A stretch of 64,000 nt of DNA from NCBI RefSeq assembly GCF_007655135.1, contig NC_045127.1, positions 44,855,426-44,919,425 of the forward strand. The letters run 5' to 3'. Of the stretch, positions 21,700 to 32,700 are shown piece by piece. This DNA comes from Punica granatum. Taxonomy: Eukaryota > Streptophyta > Magnoliopsida > Myrtales > Lythraceae. A program made the translations under genes and the position numbers. The notes under the pieces were generated by a model that ran no database searches, was not told the origin of the DNA, and saw only the letters and a program-made list of their open reading frames with translations. Within the stretch, counting starts at the first letter, position 1, and each line of letters begins with the position of its first letter.

Positions 21700-23166
21700 T
21701 TATCCAACTGAACTACTCCCTATCACTTTCTCAACACGGCTTTTGCTCATCAAGTCTCTCAACTTCTCAACTTCATCCCATCTCCCAGTCTCTGCATACA
21801 AGTTCGATAACAGCACATAATTACCCGAATTCCTCGGCTCGAGGCGGATAAGCTCCTTGATTGCAGCTTCCGCAAGCTCCAAATCCCCGTGGATGCGACA
21901 AGCACTGAGCAATGAACCCCATAACGCAGCATTTGGCTCCATCGGCATCTCCCTAATCAATTCGTAGGCCTCCCTTACACATCCATTGCGGCCCAGAAGA
22001 TCAACCATGCATCCGTAATGCTCAATCCTGGGCTCGAGTCCATGATCTGCTCTCATAGAAGTGAACACTTCCCGAGCTTTCTCTACGAAGCCTGCATGAC
22101 TGCAACATGTCAAGACACCCACAAAGGTTGCGTGATTTGGGGTCACGCCCTTCTCCATCATCTTCTCGAACAGCTCGATCCCTTGCTCATTTCTCCCATT
22201 GAAAGCCCTTCCCGTTATAATTGCATTCCAGGAAACCACATTCTTGCACGGCATTTCCGTGAAGTTTTGGGTGGCAGTCTCCAAATCTCCGCGCTTGCAA
22301 TGAAAATCGACAATGGCATTACCTACATATAAAGAATCCTTGAAGAGCCCACTAGATTTGGCATATGAATCTATCCAACACCCAACACCGGCAGCTCCAG
22401 AGCGAGCACAGATGGGCAATAATGTGACCACGGTAGCTTCGTCGGGCTCAAAGCCCTGCTCCTTCATCTCATGAAATAGTCGTAAAGCCTCTCTATCCCT
22501 TCCGCTCTGCCCTAAACACGAAATCATTGTGCTCCAAGAAACAACATTCCGCTCACTCATTTGCTTAAAAAAGTTCAGACCCATGTCGACGTGACCAGCT
22601 CTGCAAAACCCGCGAATAATCATGTTCCAGACAATCACATCCCTGCTAGGCATTCCATCAAACATCTTTTTCGCGTCCCCCATCGTTCCACAGTTGGTAT
22701 ACAACTCAATGATCCCAATCTGAATTGCACTAAAGTATTCATACCCATCCCTAATTATTTCTCCATGGACCGCTCGCCCGAGCTTAATGTCTGGAATGCT
22801 CGAGCAGGCTTTAAGCAAGGGGGTGAAGGTGTACTCATCAGGCCAAATCCAACGGCTTTTCATGTCGGAGAATAACTCAAGGGATTTCTCGAAGGGGCCA
22901 GAGATGGAGTAGCCTTTGATCATGGAATTGAAGAGGAGGATGTTGGGGTTGTAAGACTCGGAGAAGATGCGGTGGGCGTAGGGCATCTTGTTGAGTGAAC
23001 CACAGACGGAAACAAAGTGGGCAAGGATTTGATTGGAGAATTCGAGCCCGTGGCGGAGGAAGAAGCCATGGATGGGACCAAGGTGGGTCCGAGAATCATG
23101 ACCATGGAGAAGGCGGAAGACCGTTCGCTCCGCCTCCCTTCGGCCAAGAACGCTCAGTTTCCCCAT
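21700..23166 (-). CDS. pentatricopeptide repeat protein, At1g09190-like (PLS class, E-type end)
   Basis: An intronless gene of 488 residues from ATG 23166. The open frame reaches 23199 but begins with TTG there, and the protein family starts near this ATG. A series of 31-36-residue PPR motifs is visible, for example DVIVWNMIIRGFCRAGHVD, NVVSWSTMISCLGQSGRD, NVVSWNAIITGRAFNGRNE and PNHATFVGVLTCCSHAG. An E-type tail follows (PNAALWGSLLSACRIHGDL, SGNYVLLSNLYAETGRWDE). There is no DYW domain. PPR proteins bind organellar RNA; E-type members usually specify C-to-U editing sites together with a DYW partner. The sequence closely resembles Arabidopsis At1g09190 as I remember it. Target RNA and organelle cannot be read from the sequence. 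Confidence 0.92.
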   Translation of the reverse strand: MGKLSVLGRREAERTVFRLLHGHDSRTHLGPIHGFFLRHGLEFSNQILAHFVSVCGSLNKMPYAHRIFSESYNPNILLFNSMIKGYSISGPFEKSLELFSDMKSRWIWPDEYTFTPLLKACSSIPDIKLGRAVHGEIIRDGYEYFSAIQIGIIELYTNCGTMGDAKKMFDGMPSRDVIVWNMIIRGFCRAGHVDMGLNFFKQMSERNVVSWSTMISCLGQSGRDREALRLFHEMKEQGFEPDEATVVTLLPICARSGAAGVGCWIDSYAKSSGLFKDSLYVGNAIVDFHCKRGDLETATQNFTEMPCKNVVSWNAIITGRAFNGRNEQGIELFEKMMEKGVTPNHATFVGVLTCCSHAGFVEKAREVFTSMRADHGLEPRIEHYGCMVDLLGRNGCVREAYELIREMPMEPNAALWGSLLSACRIHGDLELAEAAIKELIRLEPRNSGNYVLLSNLYAETGRWDEVEKLRDLMSKSRVEKVIGSSSVG

Positions 23167-23207
23167 TCGTTCATGGAACAACAAATTCCCAGCCTTCAAT
23201 GAAACGC

Positions 23208-23212
<5 letters not shown>

Positions 23213-23244
<32 letters not shown>
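23213..23244. repeat. (GA)n microsatellite
   Basis: About sixteen GA units in the leader region of the PPR gene, read as (CT)n on its own strand. Pyrimidine-rich leaders are common in plant genes. Confidence 0.9.
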
Positions 23245-23250
<6 letters not shown>

Positions 23251-23441
23251 CGGGAAATGTCTGGGCTTGGGCTTTCATCAACGAATTTATATGATTCCAT
23301 TCCAATGATACAATTCGATCCAAATGTCGGATGAACTTCAGGATCATACAGTTGGAGACATGGAGTAAAAATTGGATCTTCTATTTGGTCTCGAATCTCA
23401 ATTTCAACAAGAGTAGAAGACATCAAAATATTTAGACATCA

Positions 23442-24644
23442 TTATCTTTTCATTGGAATCATCAGAAGATCAGGAGGTAGCGATGCAGGGTCGAGCTCCC
23501 AGCAGTCTTTCAAGAGGTTCGAGACCTCATTGCCCTCGAGCTTCCTTGCGGGAATCTGATGCGAGCAGACACCAAGTTTGCTCTTATCAAGCCACCGGAC
23601 CGCATGGGGCCCAATCTCCCGTCTCCTGAACACAGTTTTGAACCCATCAACCCTCTCGAGGTATGCCATGCTCAGCCCGAAGACTTCACTGTAAGTGGTC
23701 AGAAAAATGACAATGTCATAGGAACAACTTCCCTTGAAGAGTGCCCAGACAGAACCTTTCTTTGGGAAAATCCGATACAGTTCCCTAGCTGCCCTTTCAC
23801 AATCGACTACATGGGAAAACGGTTTCACGGACTTTAAGGTAGTTTTCTGAGCTACCTTAAATTGCCCACAGGCTAAAGTAGATGCAGTTTCCACCTGAGG
23901 TTGCCAAACAGTACCCTGTAGATCTAACCAGCTCACTCTCAACATGAAAGGATTCAGAGGGACAACTTCATCGATCAAACAGTAGTTCCTCGGCATTCCA
24001 TCAACATCATCATATGTGGCCCACACCTGCCCTTTCTTAAAGCGCCTCTCTGACCTGTCCTTATCGAAATCATAAAAGTCGGAATCCTCAACCAGCATTA
24101 ACTCCACATTCCGACCCTTAGATCTTTTAGCCCTCTCAATTTCCCCATCCTCGGCAGTCTTCCTCCTCCAAATTCCACGTTTATAAACTTGGATGGGCTT
24201 TGTCTTCTCCGGATTGCTACATGTTGTAGTTTCAAAGATCTGCGACGACTGCCGAGCTTCAGTATCAAGAGGATCGATCTTCCTTGAAGTCATCTCTGCA
24301 GCCACCTCCTTCTCAAGCCCTTTCTCTTGCTCCTTTCCTCTCAACCTGATTTTCTCCCGGTTCATCTTTCGCTTTGCCTCCAGCTGCATTTCCGCCAATG
24401 TCATCATTTCGTCCTCAACTCTTGCCTTGTTCTTATTAATCGCTTTCTCTGCCTCATCCCCGATTTTACTTCTGGACACCCTTTTCCTTAATCTCAAACT
24501 ATCCAATTCAACGTTTTCCCTCGCCGAATTATCTATACTACCAATTTTCCTCTTACGCTCCGACTCATCGACAGGAATTGCTTTCTGTTTCGACTTTGCC
24601 TTCCCAACTTGACGTTCTGATGATTCCTCCGCCTCATCCCAATG

Positions 24645-24676
<32 letters not shown>

Positions 24677-25247
24677 TATCACCAATCTCCACGGCCTTAA
24701 AGCTCTTTCTGCAACTTGGGCAAACCAAGATATGCCCCAAATACTTCTTCTCGAACTGGTGCAAAATCTTACACCACCAGCAGGCGGTCCAAAACCTCTC
24801 CACCAAATCGTCCCCTACAGCCACCGCCTCCTCCTGCATCCTAATCCTCAACTTCATATCATACTCCTTCCTCCTAATACTATCCGTCAAAACCCTAAAC
24901 GCATCCCCGACAACCTTAAATGCCTCCGCTGACCCCAAGCTCGGGTTTTTATCCGGGTGAATTGTCAAAGCCAGCGACTTGTACTGCTTCCTAATGCTGT
25001 TGATGTGGGAGAAGGGCTCTACCTGGAGGATCCCGTAATAGTCAGGCATGCCAGAATCGGAGGAGACGGAGGCTGCCGCCAAGATTTTGAAGCAGGTGAT
25101 CATTTCGGAGAGGCCGGGGAGGGAAGGGAAGAGGCGACGAGTAGCCTTGGCGTGCTTGAGGGCGGACTTGAAGTTCGAGGACTTGAACTCGGCCTCCGCC
25201 AGGGATTTCAACCGCAGGGCTTCTTGCTCCGGGTCTGGTTCCGCCAT
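23442..25247 (-). CDS. DnaJ-domain protein with C-terminal DUF3444
   Basis: An intronless gene of 601 residues starting at ATG 25247. The N terminus has the LRLKSLAEAEF helix typical of this plant group. A J domain covers about residues 68-131 with the HPD tripeptide at 97-99 (LTIHPDKN), needed to stimulate Hsp70 ATPase. A zinc-ribbon-like motif follows (Cys156, Cys159, Cys176, Cys179). Then come a run of ten Asp at residues 192-201 and a long charged, Lys/Arg/Glu-rich, low-complexity middle. The last 200 residues, from EDSDFYDFDKDRSERRF, match DUF3444, a plant domain of unknown role usually paired with a J domain. Basic clusters suggest a nuclear protein (inference). The PPR gene begins only 276 bp beyond its stop, on the same strand. 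Confidence 0.94.
24643..24681. repeat. (ATC)n microsatellite coding poly-Asp
   Basis: An ATC-repeat tract inside the DnaJ coding region, read on the gene strand as GAT codons for the aspartate run. It is in frame and tolerated; triplet repeats like this vary in length between individuals. Confidence 0.9.
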
Positions 25248-25789
25248 GGTTGCACCGGCGGCCGAGCTGAGAGCAGGGGATAGGGTTTAAGTAGGGTTCT
25301 GCTGCCAGGAGAAGATAGCGGTCAGCTCTGAGCTCGGAGATATGGGTCGTTGCTTGAAGGCGGAGAGAAGAGCCCCATTGTTACGGATTGAAAGTTCAGT
25401 GGGATGAAGATGAACAGATTGAAAGAGTTTCAATGGTTCATTTGCAGATTTTCACCTGTCGGGGGGAAGCAGAAGACTTCATTAAAGATTTTCGTTTTTT
25501 TCTTTTTTTCCCCCCGACTGAATATGACTATATGAAACATTATAGGAACTATTGGGCCTAAGAGGCCCAATTTACCCCCACATTATGAAAGGCCCGGCCC
25601 AAAAGAGGATGAATGACTTTGCCCCTGATTTTGCTGGCAAAGTAAAGGTTTTTGAATTGGATATAAAAAAAAAAAATGTTCGTGGTCTGGGGTCCTAAGT
25701 TTCTTAGGTTAGAAAGGTGGCTCATGATGAGTCTTGCAAATGGCTTGGAAAAGAAGAAAACCAAAAAATTCATTGACGATAATCAAATC

Positions 25790-26137
25790 GTTTGGCAATG
25801 AAATGGAATTTAACTCCACGCCATTCCACTCTAAATATTTATATAAATATTTAAGTGGAATTGTAATAATGGTTAGAGAAACTATTTGTGGAAAATTATT
25901 AATAAATTGAGGAATAAGATAAAAAAGTAATGATTGTACTGTTAAATTGTTGGAAAAGTAATGAATAGTTGAGAAAATTTAATTTTAAAATTTTGAATTG
26001 AATAGTAATTAAGAAAAAATATGTGAGGGAATTTATTTTTATATTAAAAAATAAGATAAAAAGTAACGATAATGTTGTTGAATTGAAGAAAAAATAAAGT
26101 GAAGTTAAGTAGAGTATTTTTTATTCCACGATCAAAC
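25790..26137. mobile_element. MITE, family A (second copy)
   Basis: Opens GTTTGGCAATGAAATGG and closes CACGATCAAAC. It shares interior words such as AAAAAGTAATGATTGTACTGTT and GTAATGAATAGTTGAGA with the copy at 5629-5880. AT-rich, no coding capacity. Confidence 0.5.
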
Positions 26138-27296
26138 ATATAGACAAAATATATGCCCATGAACGGAAACTCCAAATTGGCAACTAGCTGGCTATGCCTT
26201 CTAGCATATATAGTACAGCCGTTCAAAAGCATGAATGCATATGCAAAGCCTGTCGTTTTGGATTATCTTAGATTACACGACAACTACAGGGCTTTTGCTC
26301 CAACACGGTTCCTAACTGGCCGTCTTTCTCCAATTTCCACCAAGGGATATTAAATGTATCCAACTGCTGCTATACCTGTTCTTTCACCAAATTCCTTTTA
26401 TTTTTAGTCACAGTAATTATCCAAATTTGCGTCATGGCCTGACAAAAAGTATTATTCTGCATGGTTTTTTAGGATGAATTTGAACTTGAATTTTTCACCA
26501 AGTTGCAATATTTGACCCCATGACCAATTCTATTAGGTTACCAAATTCCATTTTCATTATTATTAATATATATATATATATATATATATTTTGCCAATGA
26601 GATCACGAGCTATCTATAATTAAGCCTTATTGCTATTGGTAGATTAATCCTCGTTCTAGTGGACTTAATCGTGATCAAGAAGTACTTTCAATAGACTCTT
26701 TCGTATTTATGCACTACAGTTAAAGTCTGTCCATATCTCTTCAAAATACAATTGTACCAGCTGCATTGCATTATGTGATTTTATAAACATTATTATTATT
26801 TTTTATTATTTACTAATTACATAAGTTCTAACGCCAAATCAAATCTAGCATTTCTTTTTCTTATATCCGCTTCCGATTCTATATTCAACTATTAGATTCT
26901 TCTAATAATTATCCTAAAAATTCTCATAATTCAAAAATTCCACGCACAATATATGAGTTGTTATTTACATACTATTCAAAGATCATTTGAAATATACCAG
27001 TATTAGGAAGATTATTATATACACTTTTTAAGCTAAACATGTTAGCTGTATTTTAATTTTTCCTTTTTTTGATGGGCATAACCACTTTCAGCAAATTTCT
27101 TTTTTAAGCTTTTTTTGGTTATGCACACCTATGGTCAACCTTGCTGACGGAACGGGGTCTGGTTAACGTCTCTTTCATCACCTACGTATCAGGGTGTCCT
27201 TTTCAATACTTCAAGTTTGTTGATAAAAAGGAAAATAATTTCTTGACTGAGTCCATATTGAAGGAGTAACAAAGAAGATATTAAAATTCTCACCAA

Positions 27297-28073
27297 TAGA
27301 TTATGATACTTAATTTCTTATAAATTAATAAATATCTTTATATCATTTCAATGTGAGATAATAGTTCTCACACCCACTCTACACATGCCACGTGAATTTG
27401 AACGCCCACTCTCAAGAACTAATTACGAGCCGAGCGTCCACTTTCGCATACGGGTCTTGTAACCACAGAGTGGGCTTCCTACACTCAAGTGAGAGGAGGA
27501 GGGGAGCCATCCCCAAACCCAAAAGACTACTAATTAATTGTGCATATCTCCAGCCCAAACACTTAAACTGATTGGTTATGATGCGTAATCTCTTATAGAT
27601 TTATCGATTTCTTTATATTATCCTAATATGGGACAAAAACTCTTAACACCCACCTCACACATACAATGTGGACTTGCCACTCTCAAGAGCTCTCAACACC
27701 CGCATTATACATGCCACATGTACTTGCCACTCTCAAGAACCGACTACCAATTGGGCTCCAGCTCTATGCTCGAGACTTTATAACAATGAGGTGGACTTCT
27801 TTTTCTACTCTCGAATGATAGGAAGAGGGGGATATAATTGACTATGAGGCAAGCTTCCGCACTCACTCTAAATTGACTACGAGTTTTTCACACCCGAGTC
27901 TAACTAATGTGAGGTGCACTTTGACTATCTCCTAACCCAAAAGCCTATGATTAATTGTGCCTATCTTCAACACAAATGCTTGAATGGATAGATTGTGATA
28001 CCCTACCTTTTATAAATTCATGGATTTCGTTTTATCATCTCGATGTAGAATAAGAACTCTCAACACCCACCTT
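27297..28073 (+). repeat. diverged tandem repeat array, left part (units 1-3)
   Basis: Three related units begin near 27302, 27576 and 27988. Each opens with a variant of TGATACTTAATTTCTTATAAATT, continues through an ATGTGGGACAAGAACTCTC-like segment, then CACCCAC..ACACATGCCACGTG and ACTTGCCACTCTCAAGAA. Spacing is about 270 and 410 bp. Unit 3 is cut by the copia insertion at 28078 and resumes at 36073; a fourth unit starts near 36361. The units are clearly older than the copia element. They look like copies of an unclassified element or LTR piece; there is no coding sequence. Confidence 0.6.
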
Positions 28074-28078
28074 AGACA

Positions 28079-29740
28079 TGCTAGTTCCACGGGGCGCAAC
28101 GGAAGCGAAAAAGGAACAGAAATTCAAAATTTCCTACCCGTGAAACTAATTCCAAGACCTACTAGAAGAGTAAGAGTAAATAAAAGCGTACCTGGAATAT
28201 TTAAAGTTGTCGACCGAGCGTCCCACGCGTGACGCCTCTACTGGAATCCACACCGACTTTGTCGACGAGTCTTCGAGATCGGCGGTGCTAGCGACCAACA
28301 CTCGAAAGAAACACCGATGCGACACCCGAAATTTATTAGACTAATGGACCTTATTTGAGTTGAACAATTCAACCCAAAATATATATATTTTATATGCACA
28401 CATATATCCACATACATATATATATTAGCATATATATATATAATATGTGTGCGCTTTTATATATAAGCATATATATATAATCGTGCTTACTGCCCCTTTT
28501 TATAAGCAATATGGGGGGTGAAGATGAAATCCCAACCGATGTGGGATTTAGGGAATTAAGGTTCCCTTATGACATGTGTCCTTACACATGTTAATCCACA
28601 TAAAAGCCACGTGTCACCATATTAATCGTGCATCAATTTGGTCCATTTAATCTAATAAATCGAGTCTAATTAATCGACAAATTTAATCTCATTAAATATC
28701 CAATTAATTAGTCGCACCATAAATCATCTAATCTCTATTAGATGATTTTATTGTTTCAAAATATCTCGTCAATTTAGTCGTAGTGTGTGACCCTGTAGGT
28801 TCCCAATTACGTTGACAGTAATATCAAAATCTCTATTTCAATATTACAAACAGTGAGTGGCATCTAGCAATGCATCACTGTTACTCAAGTAATCGGAAAG
28901 TCAATTTCTCGACGAACCTTGTGACCTCCGTTACCGTGTAATATAATCCCTTTGTCCTCTATATCTCTATTGAGCCCAAGGCATGGTCGATGACATCCTT
29001 GTATGGCTCAATATCTCTTTTTCTTGGTTTACCGGGTAAGTCTATCAGAACAAATGAGCTCGATATCATTATATCGACTCATTTGGGTATGCATACACTT
29101 TTAGACTTAACCACCAAGTGGCCGTGAGATATCGCTCCCGTTTCGTAGGAGGGACAAATCCTATCTTGATCACTCACATTCCTCTCCATGCTCTGTGGTA
29201 TACCCAATAACTGTCTTTATAACCATCCTGTTACAGTGGCGTTTGACAGTATCAAAGTATATGACATTACATGTAGGAATCTATGGTGACCTCAAGTCAA
29301 AGGACCATTACACTATAGTCACTTTGAGATATGCTAATGACAGTCACGTAACAACCCATGTAGCAATCTCATGGCGGATCAGTCCTATACACATTACTCT
29401 TAATGTATACATGTGGTGTGATTTGATATCTCCATATCCATGACCTATGAGATTTGATCATCAATCAACACTTACACTAATCTAACCGTATTATCGTTGT
29501 CCTAATTAACGATAATACTTTGACTATGGACATTTAGGAATAATGTTCAGTAATTATAGGATCTCACAATCAAGTCACACTTGATGCCTATTGAACCTAC
29601 TATTCCAAGGACATTATTGTGTAAAATCATATTTAGCGCAATCTACACAATAACAGATATGCCTCGTAATATAATGAAATACATGTCATATTACAGAACT
29701 GATGATAGATTGCATCTAGGGCATACACCAATTCCCAACA
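28079..29740 (-). repeat. 3' LTR of the copia element (left on the plus strand)
   Basis: 1,662 bp. Read on the element strand it opens TGTTGGGAATTGG and closes GTGGAACTAGCA. It contains an AT-rich stretch of TATATA words at 28378-28480, a plausible promoter region of the LTR. Short plus-strand open frames inside it are not genes. Confidence 0.95.
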
Positions 29741-29751
29741 ATCTCCCACTT
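29741..29751 (-). other. polypurine tract of the copia element
   Basis: On the element strand the bases directly before the 3' LTR read AAGTGGGAGAT, the purine-rich primer for plus-strand DNA synthesis. It follows the gag-pol stop codon (TAG, 29757-29755) by three bases. Confidence 0.8.
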
Positions 29752-29754
29752 GCA

Positions 29755-32700
29755 CTAGAGCCAATCTGGCATCTGTCTAATGCCAATAGATCTAGTGTGA
29801 GCCTCGTGCTTGCGCTGCACAAGAGGCTTCGTAAGTGGATCTGCGAGATTCTCATCTGTTGGTATTCTGCATATCTTCACATCTCCTCTGTCAATAATCT
29901 CGCGAATGAGATGGAAGCGCCTGAGTATATGTTTGGATCGTTGGTGAGACCTAGGTTCCTTAGCTTGCGCAATGGCTCCATTGTTGTCACAATAGAGATC
30001 CACTGGGTCTGCGATGCTAGGAACCACAGCAAGTTCTGTTATGAACTTCTTAATCCAAACGGCCTCTTTTGCAGCGTTAGAGGCAGCAATATACTCGGCC
30101 TCTGTGGTAGAGTCGGCTACTGTCTCCTGTTTGGAACTCTTCCAACTCACAGCACCTCCATTCAGGCAGAACACATACCCTGACTGCGATCTACTGTCGT
30201 CCTTATCGGTCTGGAAGCTAGCATCGGTGTAACCTCTTACAACGAGCTCTTCTTCGCTTCCATATACCAAAAACATCTCCTTAGTCCTTCGTAAGTACTT
30301 AAGGATGTTCTTTACTGCAATCCAGTGTCTTTCACCTGGATCTGATTGGTATCGACTCGTCATACTCAAAGCATACGAGACATCTGATCGAGTGCATAAC
30401 ATAGCATACATGATAGATCCAATAGCTGACGCATATGGAATCCTATTCATTCTGTCCCTCTCCTCTCGAGTAGAAGGACTCTGAGCCTTCGAAAGGCTTA
30501 TGCCATGTAACATAGGCAGCGACCCTTTCTTAGAATCCTGCATGCTAAAGCGCCGAAGCACTTTATCTATGTATGCACTCTGACTTAGGCCAAGCAGTCT
30601 CTTGGATCTATCTCTATAGATCCTAATACCTAGCACGTAGGTAGCTTCGCCTAAGTCCTTCATAGAGAAACACATTCCCAACCAAGTCTTCACAGACTGT
30701 AGGGAAGGAATGTCATTCCCAATCAGAAGTATGTCGTCTACATACAACACCAGGAAGATTACTACGCTCCCACTAACCTTCTTGTAAACACAGGGTTCAT
30801 CTTCATTCTTGATGAAACCAAACTCTTTGATTGCATCATCAAAACGAAGATTCCAGCTCCTAGAAGCTTGCTTCAGTCCATAAATAGACCGTTGTAGCTT
30901 ACAAACCTTTTCGGCACAATGTGGATCGACAAAACCCTCAGGTTGTGTCATAAACACATCCTCGAGGAGCTTCCCGTTCAGGAAAGCAGTTTTGACATCC
31001 ATTTGCCAGATCTCATAATCATAATAAGCTGCAATTGCAAGCAAGATCCTGATGGATTTAAGCATAGCTACCGGGGAAAAGGTTTCGTCATAGTCAACAC
31101 CATGAACTTGTCTGAAACCTTTTGCCACAAGTCGGCCCTTAAAGGTAATCACATTACCGTCCATGTCAGTCTTCTTCTTGAAGACCCACTTACACCCAAT
31201 GGGTTTTGCCCCTTCAGGTGGATCAACCAAAGTCCATACTTGGTTAGTATACATGGACTCCATCTCAGATCTCATGGCCTCCAGCCATTTCTCAGAGTCT
31301 GGGCCTATTACGGCTTCCGCATAGGTTGTAGGCTCATCATTATCTATGAGCAATACGTCATTGTCTTGAGTCACGAGAAATCCATATCTCTCGGGCTCAT
31401 GACGTATCCTACTAGACCTACGAGGCTCCTGTGTCACCTGTGTAGAAGATTGTGCCACAACAACTTGTGGTACTTGTTCTGCAACATCGCCCGTCGATTG
31501 GTCAATGTCATTTTGTGGTAGAACTTCCCCAAGTTCTAATTTCCTCCCACTAGTTCCTTTGGAGAGAAACTCTTTCTCAAGGAATACCGCAGTTCGAGCG
31601 ACAAACACTTTGCCCTCGATGGGATTATAGAAATAGTATCCTCGAGTTTCCTTAGGATACCCCACGAAGTAACATTTGTCCGATTTAGGGCCAAGCTTAT
31701 CCGAAGACAATCTCTTCACATAAGCTTCGCAACCCCATATCTTTAGAAAAGACATCTTGGGACGTTTCCCATACCACATCTCATATGGTGTCCTTTCAAC
31801 TGATTTCGACGGAGCATTGTTTAATATGAGAGCAGCTGTCTGTAGAGCATATCCCCAGAAGGAGTCAGGTAAGTTTGCATGACTCATCAAAGATCGAACC
31901 ATATCTAATAAAGTTCGATTCCTCCTCTCAGCTACACCATTCCATTGTGGTGTTTCAGGTGGAGTCAGTTGAGATAAAATCCCACACTGTTTAAGATAGT
32001 CAGCGAACTCATAGCTCAAATATTCACCTCCTCGATCTGATCGAAGAACTTTAATGCTCTTACCCAACTGATTCTCCACTTCATTCTTAAATTCTTTGAA
32101 CTTTTCAAAGGATTCAGATTTGTGTTTCATCAAAAACACATATCCAAATCTACTGAAATCATCAGTAAATGTAATGAAGTAGAGATACCCACCTCTAGCA
32201 AGCTTGTTCACTGGTCCACATACATCGGTATGTATGAGAGCCAAAAGATCACTAGCTCGCTCACCTTTTCCGGTAAAAGGGGCCTTAGTCATTTTCCCCA
32301 TTAAGCAAGGTTCGCATGTCTCGATCGATTCTAAATCAAACGAGTCCAGTAATCCATCCTTATGGAGTCTAGAGATGCGATTCTCGCTAATATGGCCTAA
32401 ACGACAATGCCAGAGGTAAGTCGGGTTCGAATCATTAGATTTGAGCCGTTTGGTTTCCACATTATAAATAGGCGTATCTAGATCAAGAACATACAGACCA
32501 TTACTTAAATGTGCACTGCCATAATATACATCATTCATGTACATAGAACAACACTTGTTCTTTATAGTGAAACAAAATCCCTTCTTGTCCAAACAAGAAA
32601 CAGATATTATGTTTCTACTAATAGCAGGTACATAATAACAGTCGTTAAGATCTAATACAAGCCCAGTAGGTAAAACTAGGTGATAAGTCCCTACAGTTAA

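Larger units (their letters stand above)
25248..28073. other. intergenic: DnaJ 5' region, MITE and tandem repeat array
   Basis: The first 250 bp is the likely DnaJ promoter and leader. A family A MITE lies at 25790-26137, an (AT)n run near 26568-26590, and diverged tandem repeats begin about 27297 and run into the copia insertion. Stretch 26140-27290 shows nothing recognisable. Confidence 0.6.

Noticed and set aside
23167..23199. Longer PPR N terminus
   Set aside because: It begins with TTG; ATG 23166 aligns with the start of the family as remembered.
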